Shown here in pieces: positions 1 through 5,577 of a stretch of DNA of 5,736 nt. The position numbers and the translations under genes were made by a program. This DNA comes from Natronomonas sp. (GTDB lineage Archaea > Halobacteriota > Halobacteria > Halobacteriales > Haloarculaceae): positions 1 through 5,736 of the forward strand of contig SKKJ01000302.1 in assembly GCA_007121575.1 (NCBI GenBank), in the 5' to 3' direction. The notes under the pieces were generated by a model. It had not been told where the DNA came from. It did no database searches and saw nothing but the letters and a program-made list of their open reading frames with translations. Each line of letters begins with the position of its first letter. Positions within the stretch are counted from its first letter, which is position 1.

Positions 1-129
1 CCAACTGAGTTGATTAAATCGATCCGATTGTGATCGATCCCCGTGCATCTCGTGGTTACCTGCGGGTACGCTTCGCGATTACTTTAAAGTTATAAAATAT
101 TGATATGTTTGCCGTAGGTTCATACTACT
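1..129. other. Upstream region of the beta-helix gene with short repeats
   Basis: No gene is visible in this stretch, although the tail of a gene outside the window cannot be excluded. It holds an 11-base inverted repeat, CAACT-G-AGTTG (2-12), and a direct repeat of ATCGATCC at 18-25 and 33-40, starts 15 bases apart. These lie about 50-80 bases upstream of the TATA element at 84-98, where an archaeal regulator could bind, but repeats this short can occur by chance. Confidence 0.35.
84..98 (+). promoter_or_regulatory. Putative TATA/box A promoter of the beta-helix gene
   Basis: The AT-rich stretch TTTAAAGTTATAAAA lies in otherwise mixed sequence and ends about 31 bases before the GTG start at 130. 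Archaeal transcription normally begins about 25-30 bases downstream of the box A centre, which puts the start near 117-124 and gives a leader of about 10 bases or less. No Shine-Dalgarno sequence is seen before the GTG, which fits a near-leaderless mRNA. The exact TATA core, TTTAAA or TTATAAAA, is uncertain. Confidence 0.5.
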
Positions 130-1416
130 GTGTCCGAAATAAAATCTACACAAGACGGATCAGTTAGTCCTCCGAGACGCTCGTTTCTAAAGGGGGCGGG
201 TGTATTAGGCCTTCTCGCATTGGCCGGTAGCGCTAACGTCAGTGGGGAACAACCATCTGATCAAAACCAATGTGATATGACATATAATATGGATATAGGC
301 GGCCGACTAGTCGTCGGCGACGATGGCTACACGACGATCGCCGATGCATGGGACGCCGCCGCCGACGGAGATACGGTCTACGTTCACTCCTCGTACGATG
401 CGAGCGCCGCCGGCGAATCGTTCCCGATCGAACTCGATTGTCGGGAGAAACAGGTTACGCTCACCGGCGGCCACCCGTCCGCTTCGGTCATCGATGCCGG
501 ATCCACCGACGAAACCGTACTGGAGATCGTCGGCGCCGGAAATGGCGACTACCAGAACAACCCCATCGTGAAGGATCTCAAAATCGTCGGTGGCGGACTC
601 GGTCTTCGTCTCCGAGCGGCACCGTTCGCCTCCTTCCAGAATCTCGTGTTCTATCAAACCGGCAGCCACGCCGTTCTCATCGACAGTCACCCGGACTCCG
701 GCACGTTCGGCACCAACTGGTATAATCTCCAGGCGTGGAATTGCGGCGGCGATGGGATCCGTATGGTCCGATCCGCCGAACCGCACGGCACGACGCTTTG
801 GGGATGTCGATTCACGGCGAACCGCGGTGCAGGCGTCCGGTTCCGCGGGACCACGTGTAAGATGATCGGCGGAACCAGCCAACTCAACTACGATTACGGC
901 GTCGAGTCCCGCGGCGGCTACGCCAACCAGATCAGCGGTGCGTACATCGAGGGGAACGCCCGTGGTAACGACTTCCCGGTCGAACTCTACGCCCGCCACA
1001 CCGACGGGCTCACCATCGAGAGCTGTTATTTCCACGGAATCAACCCACGGGGAGCCAACCACAACCACGACCGCGTCCAGCGCGCCGTCAATGTACACGA
1101 CTGTGAGAAACTGAGCGTCCGCGATTGTGTCGCTCGACGGTATGGCGACGGGTTCCTCGCGACGTTCGGCTGTACTGACGTCGACGTGCACGTGTCGTCT
1201 CACCACCTCGAAGAGGCGGATCTCTTCGCGCGCGATCCGACGGCCAACGGAAACGCTCGCGCGCGATCGGACGGTGTCATACTCCCGACCGACCTCTCCG
1301 CCATCGATGGTGCATACGAGTACGACCACGGCTATCACATCGGCTCGGACGGAACCGAAGGGTATGCCATCTGGCGAAACGACAGTTGGCGGCTTTCCGA
1401 GACCGTCTTGCTGTAA
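130..1416 (+). CDS. Tat-exported right-handed parallel beta-helix (pectate-lyase-like) protein
   Basis: A 428-residue protein starting at GTG. Residues 13-21 (SPPRRSFLK) form a twin-arginine motif with R16 and R17, followed by a hydrophobic stretch to about residue 35, so it is probably folded in the cytoplasm and exported by Tat. There is no lipobox, so it should be released or held by other contacts. Residues 66-121 (GYTTIADAWDAAADGDTVYV, then an LTGG turn and VIDAG) match the usual N-terminal start of parallel beta-helix proteins. Residues 130-365 continue as short strand-turn repeats rich in Gly, Asn and Asp, as in pectate-lyase-like and polysaccharide-lyase or hydrolase folds. Residues 386-428 look like a small separate end module. 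Nine cysteines (48, 104, 205, 226, 243, 299, 325, 333, 348) are many for a haloarchaeal secreted protein. A carbohydrate-acting or carbohydrate-binding role is likely from the fold, but no catalytic set can be assigned; a phage-tailspike-like or surface structural protein is the alternative. The first roughly 57 codons have different base composition from the rest. Confidence 0.82.
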   Translation: MSEIKSTQDGSVSPPRRSFLKGAGVLGLLALAGSANVSGEQPSDQNQCDMTYNMDIGGRLVVGDDGYTTIADAWDAAADGDTVYVHSSYDASAAGESFPIELDCREKQVTLTGGHPSASVIDAGSTDETVLEIVGAGNGDYQNNPIVKDLKIVGGGLGLRLRAAPFASFQNLVFYQTGSHAVLIDSHPDSGTFGTNWYNLQAWNCGGDGIRMVRSAEPHGTTLWGCRFTANRGAGVRFRGTTCKMIGGTSQLNYDYGVESRGGYANQISGAYIEGNARGNDFPVELYARHTDGLTIESCYFHGINPRGANHNHDRVQRAVNVHDCEKLSVRDCVARRYGDGFLATFGCTDVDVHVSSHHLEEADLFARDPTANGNARARSDGVILPTDLSAIDGAYEYDHGYHIGSDGTEGYAIWRNDSWRLSETVLL

Positions 1417-1501
1417 CCGTATCGCTGAAAACCGCTTTGGTGATACCGCGACCGAATCACGGCTCGCTGTTTTGGCATCTTCTAAGCGCTCGTCTCGGTC
1501 T

Positions 1502-1520
1502 CTTTATCATATATATAATA
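1502..1520 (+). promoter_or_regulatory. Putative TATA promoter of the GINT1-like lipoprotein gene
   Basis: An almost pure A/T run (CTTTATCATATATATAATA) sits 28-46 bases before the ATG at 1549. The expected transcription start, about 25-30 bases after the TATA centre, falls near 1536-1545, so the leader is very short. A purine run, GAAGGGGG (1536-1543), precedes the ATG but matches the SD core only weakly. The promoter indicates that this gene is transcribed on its own and not only by readthrough from the beta-helix gene 132 bases upstream. Between the two genes (1417-1501) I see only a short T-tract (1470-1473) that might end the first transcript. Confidence 0.55.
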
Positions 1521-1548
1521 AATTGGGTGTTGTACGAAGGGGGTTTGT

Positions 1549-2682
1549 ATGCCAGAACAACCGCATCGAAGACGAGTTCTTACCGGCCTAGCTGTCGGTA
1601 TCGGAAGCTTAAGCGGCTGTGTTGGACAGGTGCAAGAATACATCCCAGCCGGTACCGAAGATCCTCCCGCGGATCCACCCAAAGATCCGAACCAGAATAA
1701 CACGGAGGATCCAGATGAATCTGAACCCACCGATGAACCGGACGATCGAAAGCTTCACCACGGCGAAACCATCCCGATGTACCCTTACGCGGAGACCAAG
1801 ACGGATCCACTTAATCCTCAGTCGGACCCGGATGCAGATAACCCGGTCTTAACCGCGGCCGATGTCGACGATGTCGACGCGGCCTACGTCTACGATCCGT
1901 TCCTGTTCGTCGAAGACGACGAGTGGCACATGTTCTTCACGGTGCGTGCCGACGGACGCGGACGGATCGCGTACGCGAAAAGCGACGACGAAGGGGTTTC
2001 GTGGGAGTACGACCGGATGGTGTTGAACCTCAGGAATCACGTCTCGTTCCCGAACGTGTTCAAATGGGACGGGAGTTATTATATGACGGTTCAGCAGTCG
2101 CCGAGGGAGAGCCCCGTCTCGCTTTATAAGGCGAACTCCTTTCCGCACGAGTGGTATCGAACCGTCGAGCTCTTCGATCCGACCGACTACGATCACGGGA
2201 TGACCGACCGGTCGCTGTTCCGATGGGACGGTCGCTGGTGGTGTATCGGTGGCGACAACCGAGGCGACACGTACCTCTATTACAGCGACGAGTTAGACCG
2301 ATCAGGTTGGGAGCCTCACGAACAGAATCCCGTCGTTTCCGATCGCCCGGCCGGCGCACGTCCCGGCGGCCGCCCGATCGTTCGAGACAGCGATGTGTTG
2401 ATGTTCTTCCGATCGCTTGTCGGTGGGTTCGGGAGCGAAATCAATGCGTATCGCATCACCGAACTCACCCCGAGTACGTACGAGGACAGCGTCCATCCCG
2501 CCTCTCCGCTCATCAGTGGCACTAATCGCCTCGACAGCGAGGGCGAACCAGAGTGGAACGCCGACCGAATGCACCAGTTCGATCCGTGGTATCTCGGAGA
2601 GGGAGACGGATGGCGAATCGCCGTCGACGGCGACGACGGAACCGACAACTGGTCGATCGGGATCTATCGCGTCAGTGAGTAG
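1549..2682 (+). CDS. Tat lipoprotein with GINT1 N-terminal-like beta-propeller domain
   Basis: A 377-residue protein. Residues 7-9 are RRR followed by VLTG, a twin-arginine signal, and a lipobox LSGC places the lipidated cysteine at C24; the mature protein should be anchored on the outer face of the membrane. Residues 36-66 form a low-complexity Pro/Asp/Glu tether with repeated Asp-Pro. Residues 110-377 look like a five-bladed propeller: YDPFLFVEDDEWHMFF (114-129), AYAKSDDEGVSWEY (141-154), SFPNVFKWDGSYYM (166-179), a D-R-S-LF-WDGRWW blade (220-231), YYSDELDRSGWEPHEQNPVV (244-263), ARPGGR (270-275) and the INAYRITELTPSTYED strand (298-312). The order 'SD-L--GW-PH--NPV, then ARP-G, then I--LT---Y-E' is what I know from the GINT1 N-terminal domain family, which is related in fold to GH43/GH32/GH130 propellers. 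In plants that domain belongs to a sphingolipid glycosyltransferase, but the C-terminal transferase half is absent here. Function is therefore open: glycan binding or glycosidase-like activity at the surface is inferred. A GH43-like enzyme is the main alternative. Confidence 0.85.
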   Translation: MPEQPHRRRVLTGLAVGIGSLSGCVGQVQEYIPAGTEDPPADPPKDPNQNNTEDPDESEPTDEPDDRKLHHGETIPMYPYAETKTDPLNPQSDPDADNPVLTAADVDDVDAAYVYDPFLFVEDDEWHMFFTVRADGRGRIAYAKSDDEGVSWEYDRMVLNLRNHVSFPNVFKWDGSYYMTVQQSPRESPVSLYKANSFPHEWYRTVELFDPTDYDHGMTDRSLFRWDGRWWCIGGDNRGDTYLYYSDELDRSGWEPHEQNPVVSDRPAGARPGGRPIVRDSDVLMFFRSLVGGFGSEINAYRITELTPSTYEDSVHPASPLISGTNRLDSEGEPEWNADRMHQFDPWYLGEGDGWRIAVDGDDGTDNWSIGIYRVSE

Positions 2683-2736
2683 AACGTATCGTTTCTGTTG
2701 GGATATCTCCGCATAGTCGCTGGGTCGTGAACAAAC

Positions 2737-2758
2737 CGAACGGTGTCCGTTCGATTTT
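2737..2758 (+). terminator. Stem-loop plus T-tract terminator after the GINT1-like gene
   Basis: CGAACGG (2737-2743) pairs perfectly with CCGTTCG (2747-2753) across a three-base loop TGT, and the stem is followed at once by ATTTTAATAA. It lies 55 bases after the TAG stop of the lipoprotein gene. Archaeal RNA polymerase terminates mainly at T-runs, so the four T's and the AT-rich sequence beyond probably matter more than the hairpin. It separates the surface-protein pair from what follows. Confidence 0.55.
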
Positions 2759-2843
2759 AATAACATATAAAATATTCAACTATTTACAAATAACTTATTT
2801 CACTTGATATTTACTCGAACGTTCGATTATGCGCTCTTGTGCC

Positions 2844-2851
2844 TTTATATA
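2844..2851 (+). promoter_or_regulatory. Orphan box A octamer, copy 1
   Basis: TTTATATA, the classical archaeal box A sequence, is followed by TCTCTGACGA. A transcript would begin near 2873-2878. The first ATG after that (2927) opens only six codons, so any product would be a non-coding RNA or a long-leader transcript. The octamer could also arise by chance in AT-rich DNA. Confidence 0.3.
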
Positions 2852-2972
2852 TCTCTGACGAGTTCGTCCGTATATTTAAGATAGCTCGATTCAACGTTCG
2901 CCTGCGCCGGGATTCTCAGGATTCAGATGGGATTTCTACGTCGCTAGATTTATTAGCCACTGAAACGGTTTA

Positions 2973-2980
2973 TTTATATA
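2973..2980 (+). promoter_or_regulatory. Orphan box A octamer, copy 2
   Basis: TTTATATA is followed by CTCTGTCGAAC, close to the sequence after copy 1 (CTCTGACGA). A GTG at 3006, about 29 bases past the octamer centre, opens a 36-codon ORF with a further in-frame GTG at 3012 and ATG at 3015. The spacing is right for a leaderless mRNA, but coding potential is unproven. Confidence 0.35.
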
Positions 2981-3128
2981 CTCTGTCGAACAATCGACGG
3001 CCTCTGTGTCGGTGATGTCGTTCTTTATAACCGAATTTATTATGCTTATAAACATTCTCGAAATCAGACCTTTCGGAGCTTCGACCATCCTCTACCTTCT
3101 CCACCATCTCTTCTGAATCTCGCTCTCG

Positions 3129-3136
3129 TTTATATA
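3129..3136 (+). promoter_or_regulatory. Orphan box A octamer, copy 3, upstream of guaAA
   Basis: TTTATATA is followed by TCGTCGAAC, sharing TCGAAC with the stretch after copy 2. An ATG at 3163, about 30 bases past the octamer centre, opens a 27-codon ORF whose TAG (3244-3246) lies in the proposed guaAA TATA element. It could be an upstream promoter giving a longer guaAA transcript, or the promoter of a small upstream ORF. Confidence 0.4.
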
Positions 3137-3237
3137 TCGTCGAACTTCTCATTCATAAAACGATGATCACGTGGATCACGCCCGGTGATTCGATTCGAGC
3201 GATCCCCGCTCGCGGTCGCCGACTGTCGGTATCAGAC

Positions 3238-3246
3238 CCTTTTTAG
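3238..3246 (+). promoter_or_regulatory. Putative proximal TATA promoter of guaAA (leaderless)
   Basis: CCTTTTTAG is the only A/T-rich run in the GC-rich 75 bases before guaAA. Its centre is about 28 bases before the ATG at 3271, the spacing that makes an archaeal transcript start at or next to the start codon. There is no Shine-Dalgarno sequence in the bases before the ATG (ATACGGACACGCA), which supports a leaderless mRNA. Confidence 0.5.
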
Positions 3247-3270
3247 CCTCTGACCCGATACGGACACGCA

Positions 3271-3828
3271 ATGACCAGGATCGTCGTGGTGGATCTCCAC
3301 GGACAGTTTACTCATCTCGAACAGCGGGCGCTTCGCGACCTCGATGTCGACACCGAAATCATCGATAACGATACGCCGCCGGAATCGATCGAGGCGGACG
3401 GGATCGTCCTGTCGGGCGGCCCCGATATGGACCGGATTGGCCGCGCGCCAGAATATCTCGATCTCGACGTGCCCGTCCTCGGAATCTGTCTCGGAATGCA
3501 GCTCATCGCGGCCGAACTGGACGGTCGCGTCGGCTCCGGCGACTACGGCGGCTACGCCGACGTGACCGTCCGAATCGACGACGAGGACGACCCGCTCGTC
3601 GGCGACCTCGCCCCCGAAGTCCGGGTGTGGGCCAGCCACGCGGACGAGGTCAAAACGCTTCCCGAGGGATTCGTTCGAACCGCGACGAGCGATATCTGCG
3701 GTATCGAAGCGATGAGCGATACGGACCGCGATCTCTACGGCGTCCAGTGGCATCCGGAGGTGGCCCACACCGAAAAGGGCGAAGTCGTCTTCGAGAACTT
3801 CATCGACATCTGCGAACAAAGCGACTGA
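3271..3828 (+). CDS. guaAA: GMP synthetase glutamine amidotransferase subunit (GuaAA)
   Basis: A 185-residue class I (triad) glutamine amidotransferase, the full length expected for the separate archaeal subunit. It hydrolyses glutamine and passes ammonia to the ATP-pyrophosphatase subunit GuaAB, which turns XMP into GMP in cytoplasmic purine synthesis. The start IVVVDLHGQFTH (4-15), the oxyanion region VLSGGPD (46-52), the nucleophile C73 in GICLGMQL (71-78) and the H161/E163 pair in GVQWHPEVAHTEKG (157-170) make the triad complete. The region around SHADEV (122-127) is also typical of this subunit and separates it from related TrpG and PabA proteins. The ATG start gives the conserved N-terminus and fits the TATA spacing. 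Bacterial GuaA fuses both activities; archaea usually encode them apart, and no GuaAB gene is seen in this window. The gene stands alone, converging on the iron permease with 35 bases between stop codons. Confidence 0.95.
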   Translation: MTRIVVVDLHGQFTHLEQRALRDLDVDTEIIDNDTPPESIEADGIVLSGGPDMDRIGRAPEYLDLDVPVLGICLGMQLIAAELDGRVGSGDYGGYADVTVRIDDEDDPLVGDLAPEVRVWASHADEVKTLPEGFVRTATSDICGIEAMSDTDRDLYGVQWHPEVAHTEKGEVVFENFIDICEQSD

Positions 3829-3830
3829 AC

Positions 3831-3851
3831 TCTTTTTAAATCGCGCGCGAA
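3831..3851. terminator. Shared terminator region between convergent guaAA and permease
   Basis: The guaAA stop is followed within a few bases by TCTTTTTAAA (3831-3840), a five-T run typical of archaeal termination. Next to it is a 10-base perfect palindrome, TCGCGCGCGA (3841-3850). Read on the minus strand, the palindrome is followed by TTTAAAAA, so the permease transcript would meet a GC hairpin and then only a short T stretch. The gap is 35 bases and probably ends both transcripts. Confidence 0.5.
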
Positions 3852-3863
3852 TGCGACTTCCCG

Positions 3864-5489
3864 TCAGCTGATCTCGTAGCCTTCCTGCCGCAACAGCACG
3901 ATCATCGTCACGCCGGAGATGAACACGAGAAGAAGCGCGGGAATCGCGGCGTATCGGTACGCGAGCGCGCCGTGTGCCTGCCAGACCTTGATGACGAGCG
4001 TGTCCATCCCGATCGGCTGTAGCATGAGCGTCAACGGTAACTCCTTCATCGTCGTCAAAAAGACGAGGACGGCTCCGGCGACGATCCCCGGCATGATCAT
4101 CGGTAACGTGACTCGTCGGAAGGTCTCGATGCGGCCGACGTTGAGCGTGCGCGCGGCTTCGATGGTGCTCGTATCGAGCTGTAACACCGAGGATCGGACG
4201 GTGCCGACCGCCTGCGGCAAGAACCTGACGACGTATCCGAACACGAGCAGTATTACTCCTTCTCGGTAGTACGCCGGGAACGTCCGGGTCCCGAGGAAAA
4301 CCAACGCAAGCCCGATGACGACGCCGGGGACCGCGAAGCCGACGTACGTGGCTCGCTCGAGGATCCGCGAGACGAGCGAGTTCGTCCGTCCCGAGTAGTA
4401 CGCGACCGGCAGCGCGAACAGACACGCGATCAGCGCGGCCAATCCCGCGAGATACACCGAGTTGAGCGCGACTTCCGTCTGGAATTCGAGGGCCGGGATC
4501 CTGTCCCCTTCGCTTCGGAACACCCAGTTGGTGAAGATGGTGACCGGAACGACGATGGTCAAAACCCCAATGCCCGAGACGAATCCCATCGCTGGCCATT
4601 TCCACCGGCCGAGCCGGATCATTTCTGCGCGGCCGCTCCCGCCGCTTGCGTCCTCGTCCCGTCCGATTCCGGCCTCGATGACGAGGATGACCGCGACGAT
4701 CGCGATCAACTGCAGCGCGAGTAACGCGGCGTATTCGACGGCGAACCCGCTGAACTCGCCGTAAATCCGGCTTGTGAACACGCTCGCTTGCATGAACGCC
4801 GGCGTCCCGAAGTCCGAAATCGCATAGAGGGCGGCGAGCAACGCCCCTGCCGCGATCCCCGGTCGGATGATCGGAAACGTGATCCGGCGGAACGACTTCA
4901 GCGGCCCGTGGTTGAGCGTCCGAGCCGCGTCGACGAGCGAGCTGTCCATCGATATCAGCGCGGCTCGGGTGGTCAAGAACACGTACGGATACGTGTACAG
5001 GGTGATGATGAAGATGGAGCCTCGCAACCCGTGAACCCGCGGGAGCGTAACGCCGAAAAGCGAGTCGATCTCACCGCCCGAACCGAACATTGAGACGAAC
5101 GCGATCGCGCCGATGTAGCTGGGAATGACGAGCGGAAGCGCGGCGACGATCGTCCAAAACCGGGGATACGGGATATCGGTCTGCGTCGTTAACACGGCCA
5201 GCGGGACGCCGATGAGTATCGAAAACAGGGTGACAGTCACCATCAGTACGATGCTGTTCACCGTGATCCACGCGGTTCGCGACGAAAACATGAGGTCGTA
5301 GGCTCTGGCCGGTTCGACCGTCGACGCCCGCCACACCAGCCAGAACATCGGTGAGATGATAACGAACGCGAGTATCGCACTGAGAATACCCAGTCCGATC
5401 ATCCACGGATTGTGCGATCGTATCTTGCCGTCGATCCGACCGGAGCGTCCGTCCGCGTCACCCTCGTCCGAATCCGTCTCCCGTTTCAT
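3864..5489 (-). CDS. Iron(III)-type ABC transporter permease, two fused permease domains
   Basis: A 541-residue integral membrane protein from the ATG at 5489, the usual size for fused FbpB/SfuB-type permeases. Numbering is from that ATG. A short hydrophilic N-terminus leads to a first membrane segment at about 30-53. Each half carries a binding-protein-dependent transport domain with an EAA loop that docks the ATPase: VDAARTLNHG...FPIIRPGIAAG (186-215) and IEAARTLNVG...LPMIMPGIVAG (443-472). SDFGTPAFM (225-233) and TTMKELPLTLML (479-490) are marks of the iron(III)/thiamine-like subfamily, and iron is the more likely substrate. About twelve membrane segments are expected, with a charged cytoplasmic linker at about 275-295. 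A TTG at 5534 would add 15 residues, but no ribosome-binding site precedes it, while GAGG lies five bases before the ATG. The gene follows the solute-binding protein by 88 bases and is probably cotranscribed. No ATPase gene follows it. Thiamine or another anion remains possible as substrate. Confidence 0.9.
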   Translation of the reverse strand: MKRETDSDEGDADGRSGRIDGKIRSHNPWMIGLGILSAILAFVIISPMFWLVWRASTVEPARAYDLMFSSRTAWITVNSIVLMVTVTLFSILIGVPLAVLTTQTDIPYPRFWTIVAALPLVIPSYIGAIAFVSMFGSGGEIDSLFGVTLPRVHGLRGSIFIITLYTYPYVFLTTRAALISMDSSLVDAARTLNHGPLKSFRRITFPIIRPGIAAGALLAALYAISDFGTPAFMQASVFTSRIYGEFSGFAVEYAALLALQLIAIVAVILVIEAGIGRDEDASGGSGRAEMIRLGRWKWPAMGFVSGIGVLTIVVPVTIFTNWVFRSEGDRIPALEFQTEVALNSVYLAGLAALIACLFALPVAYYSGRTNSLVSRILERATYVGFAVPGVVIGLALVFLGTRTFPAYYREGVILLVFGYVVRFLPQAVGTVRSSVLQLDTSTIEAARTLNVGRIETFRRVTLPMIMPGIVAGAVLVFLTTMKELPLTLMLQPIGMDTLVIKVWQAHGALAYRYAAIPALLLVFISGVTMIVLLRQEGYEIS

Positions 5490-5494
5490 CGAAG

Positions 5495-5501
5495 CCTCAC
5501 T
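5495..5501 (-). promoter_or_regulatory. Ribosome binding site choosing the permease ATG
   Basis: On the minus strand AGTGAGG ends five bases before the ATG at 5489. The GAGG matches the haloarchaeal anti-SD complement (GGAGGTGA). The alternative TTG at 5534 has only GCGCGTTTTCAGCGCA before it, with no SD-like purine run. This is why the shorter protein was chosen. Confidence 0.45.
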
Positions 5502-5577
5502 GTCTATGATTCGTTTCTCGTCAGGATGCTTCAATGCGCTGAAAACGCGCCGCCGATACGTTTCGGATCGCTGATAT

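Larger units (their letters stand above)
2683..3270. other. Long AT-rich intergenic region with three box A octamers
   Basis: This 588-base gap holds no convincing gene. From left to right it contains a stem-loop terminator (2737-2758), a 12-base perfect palindrome TCGAACGTTCGA (2815-2826), three TTTATATA octamers in the same orientation (2844, 2973, 3129), a pyrimidine-rich stretch (about 3086-3127), a hairpin CGAGCG-ATCCC-CGCTCG (3196-3212) and the guaAA promoter. Two tiny plus-strand ORFs start at leaderless spacing after the second and third octamers: 3006-3116, 36 codons, hydrophobic, and 3163-3246, 27 codons. A 60-codon minus-strand ORF (2970-3152) is rich in Arg, Lys and Glu. None of the three resembles a protein I know, so they are not called as genes. 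Composition changes from AT-rich to GC-rich near 3163. The region may be a promoter cluster, a source of small RNAs, or a decayed remnant. Confidence 0.6.

Noticed and set aside
307..1338. A 343-codon minus-strand open frame opposite the beta-helix gene
   Set aside because: The plus strand has a Tat signal and a recognisable beta-helix. The reverse translation is a Val/Ala/Arg-rich string without motifs, a typical antisense shadow.
1445..1460. GTGAT...ATCAC hairpin after the beta-helix gene as a terminator
   Set aside because: The stem is only about five pairs with a long loop and no T-run directly after it.
3161..3190. GATCACG repeats (3165-3171 and 3174-3180) as a guaAA riboswitch or purine operator
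   Set aside because: The repeats are short, stems are at most five pairs, and nothing resembles a conserved purine riboswitch core.
2683..3270. Insertion sequence or integrated element remnant in the AT-rich gap
   Set aside because: I found no terminal inverted repeats, target duplication, transposase-like reading frame or tRNA end.
3232..4605. A 457-codon minus-strand open frame spanning guaAA and the end of the permease
   Set aside because: It runs opposite to guaAA, which has a complete catalytic triad, and out of frame with the permease. Its translation is Arg/His/Asp-rich without domains, as expected for a shadow frame in GC-rich DNA.
5490..5534. TTG start at 5534 for the permease, adding 15 residues
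   Set aside because: No ribosome-binding sequence precedes the TTG, whereas the ATG at 5489 has GAGG five bases upstream. The extra residues show no family feature. Not fully excluded.
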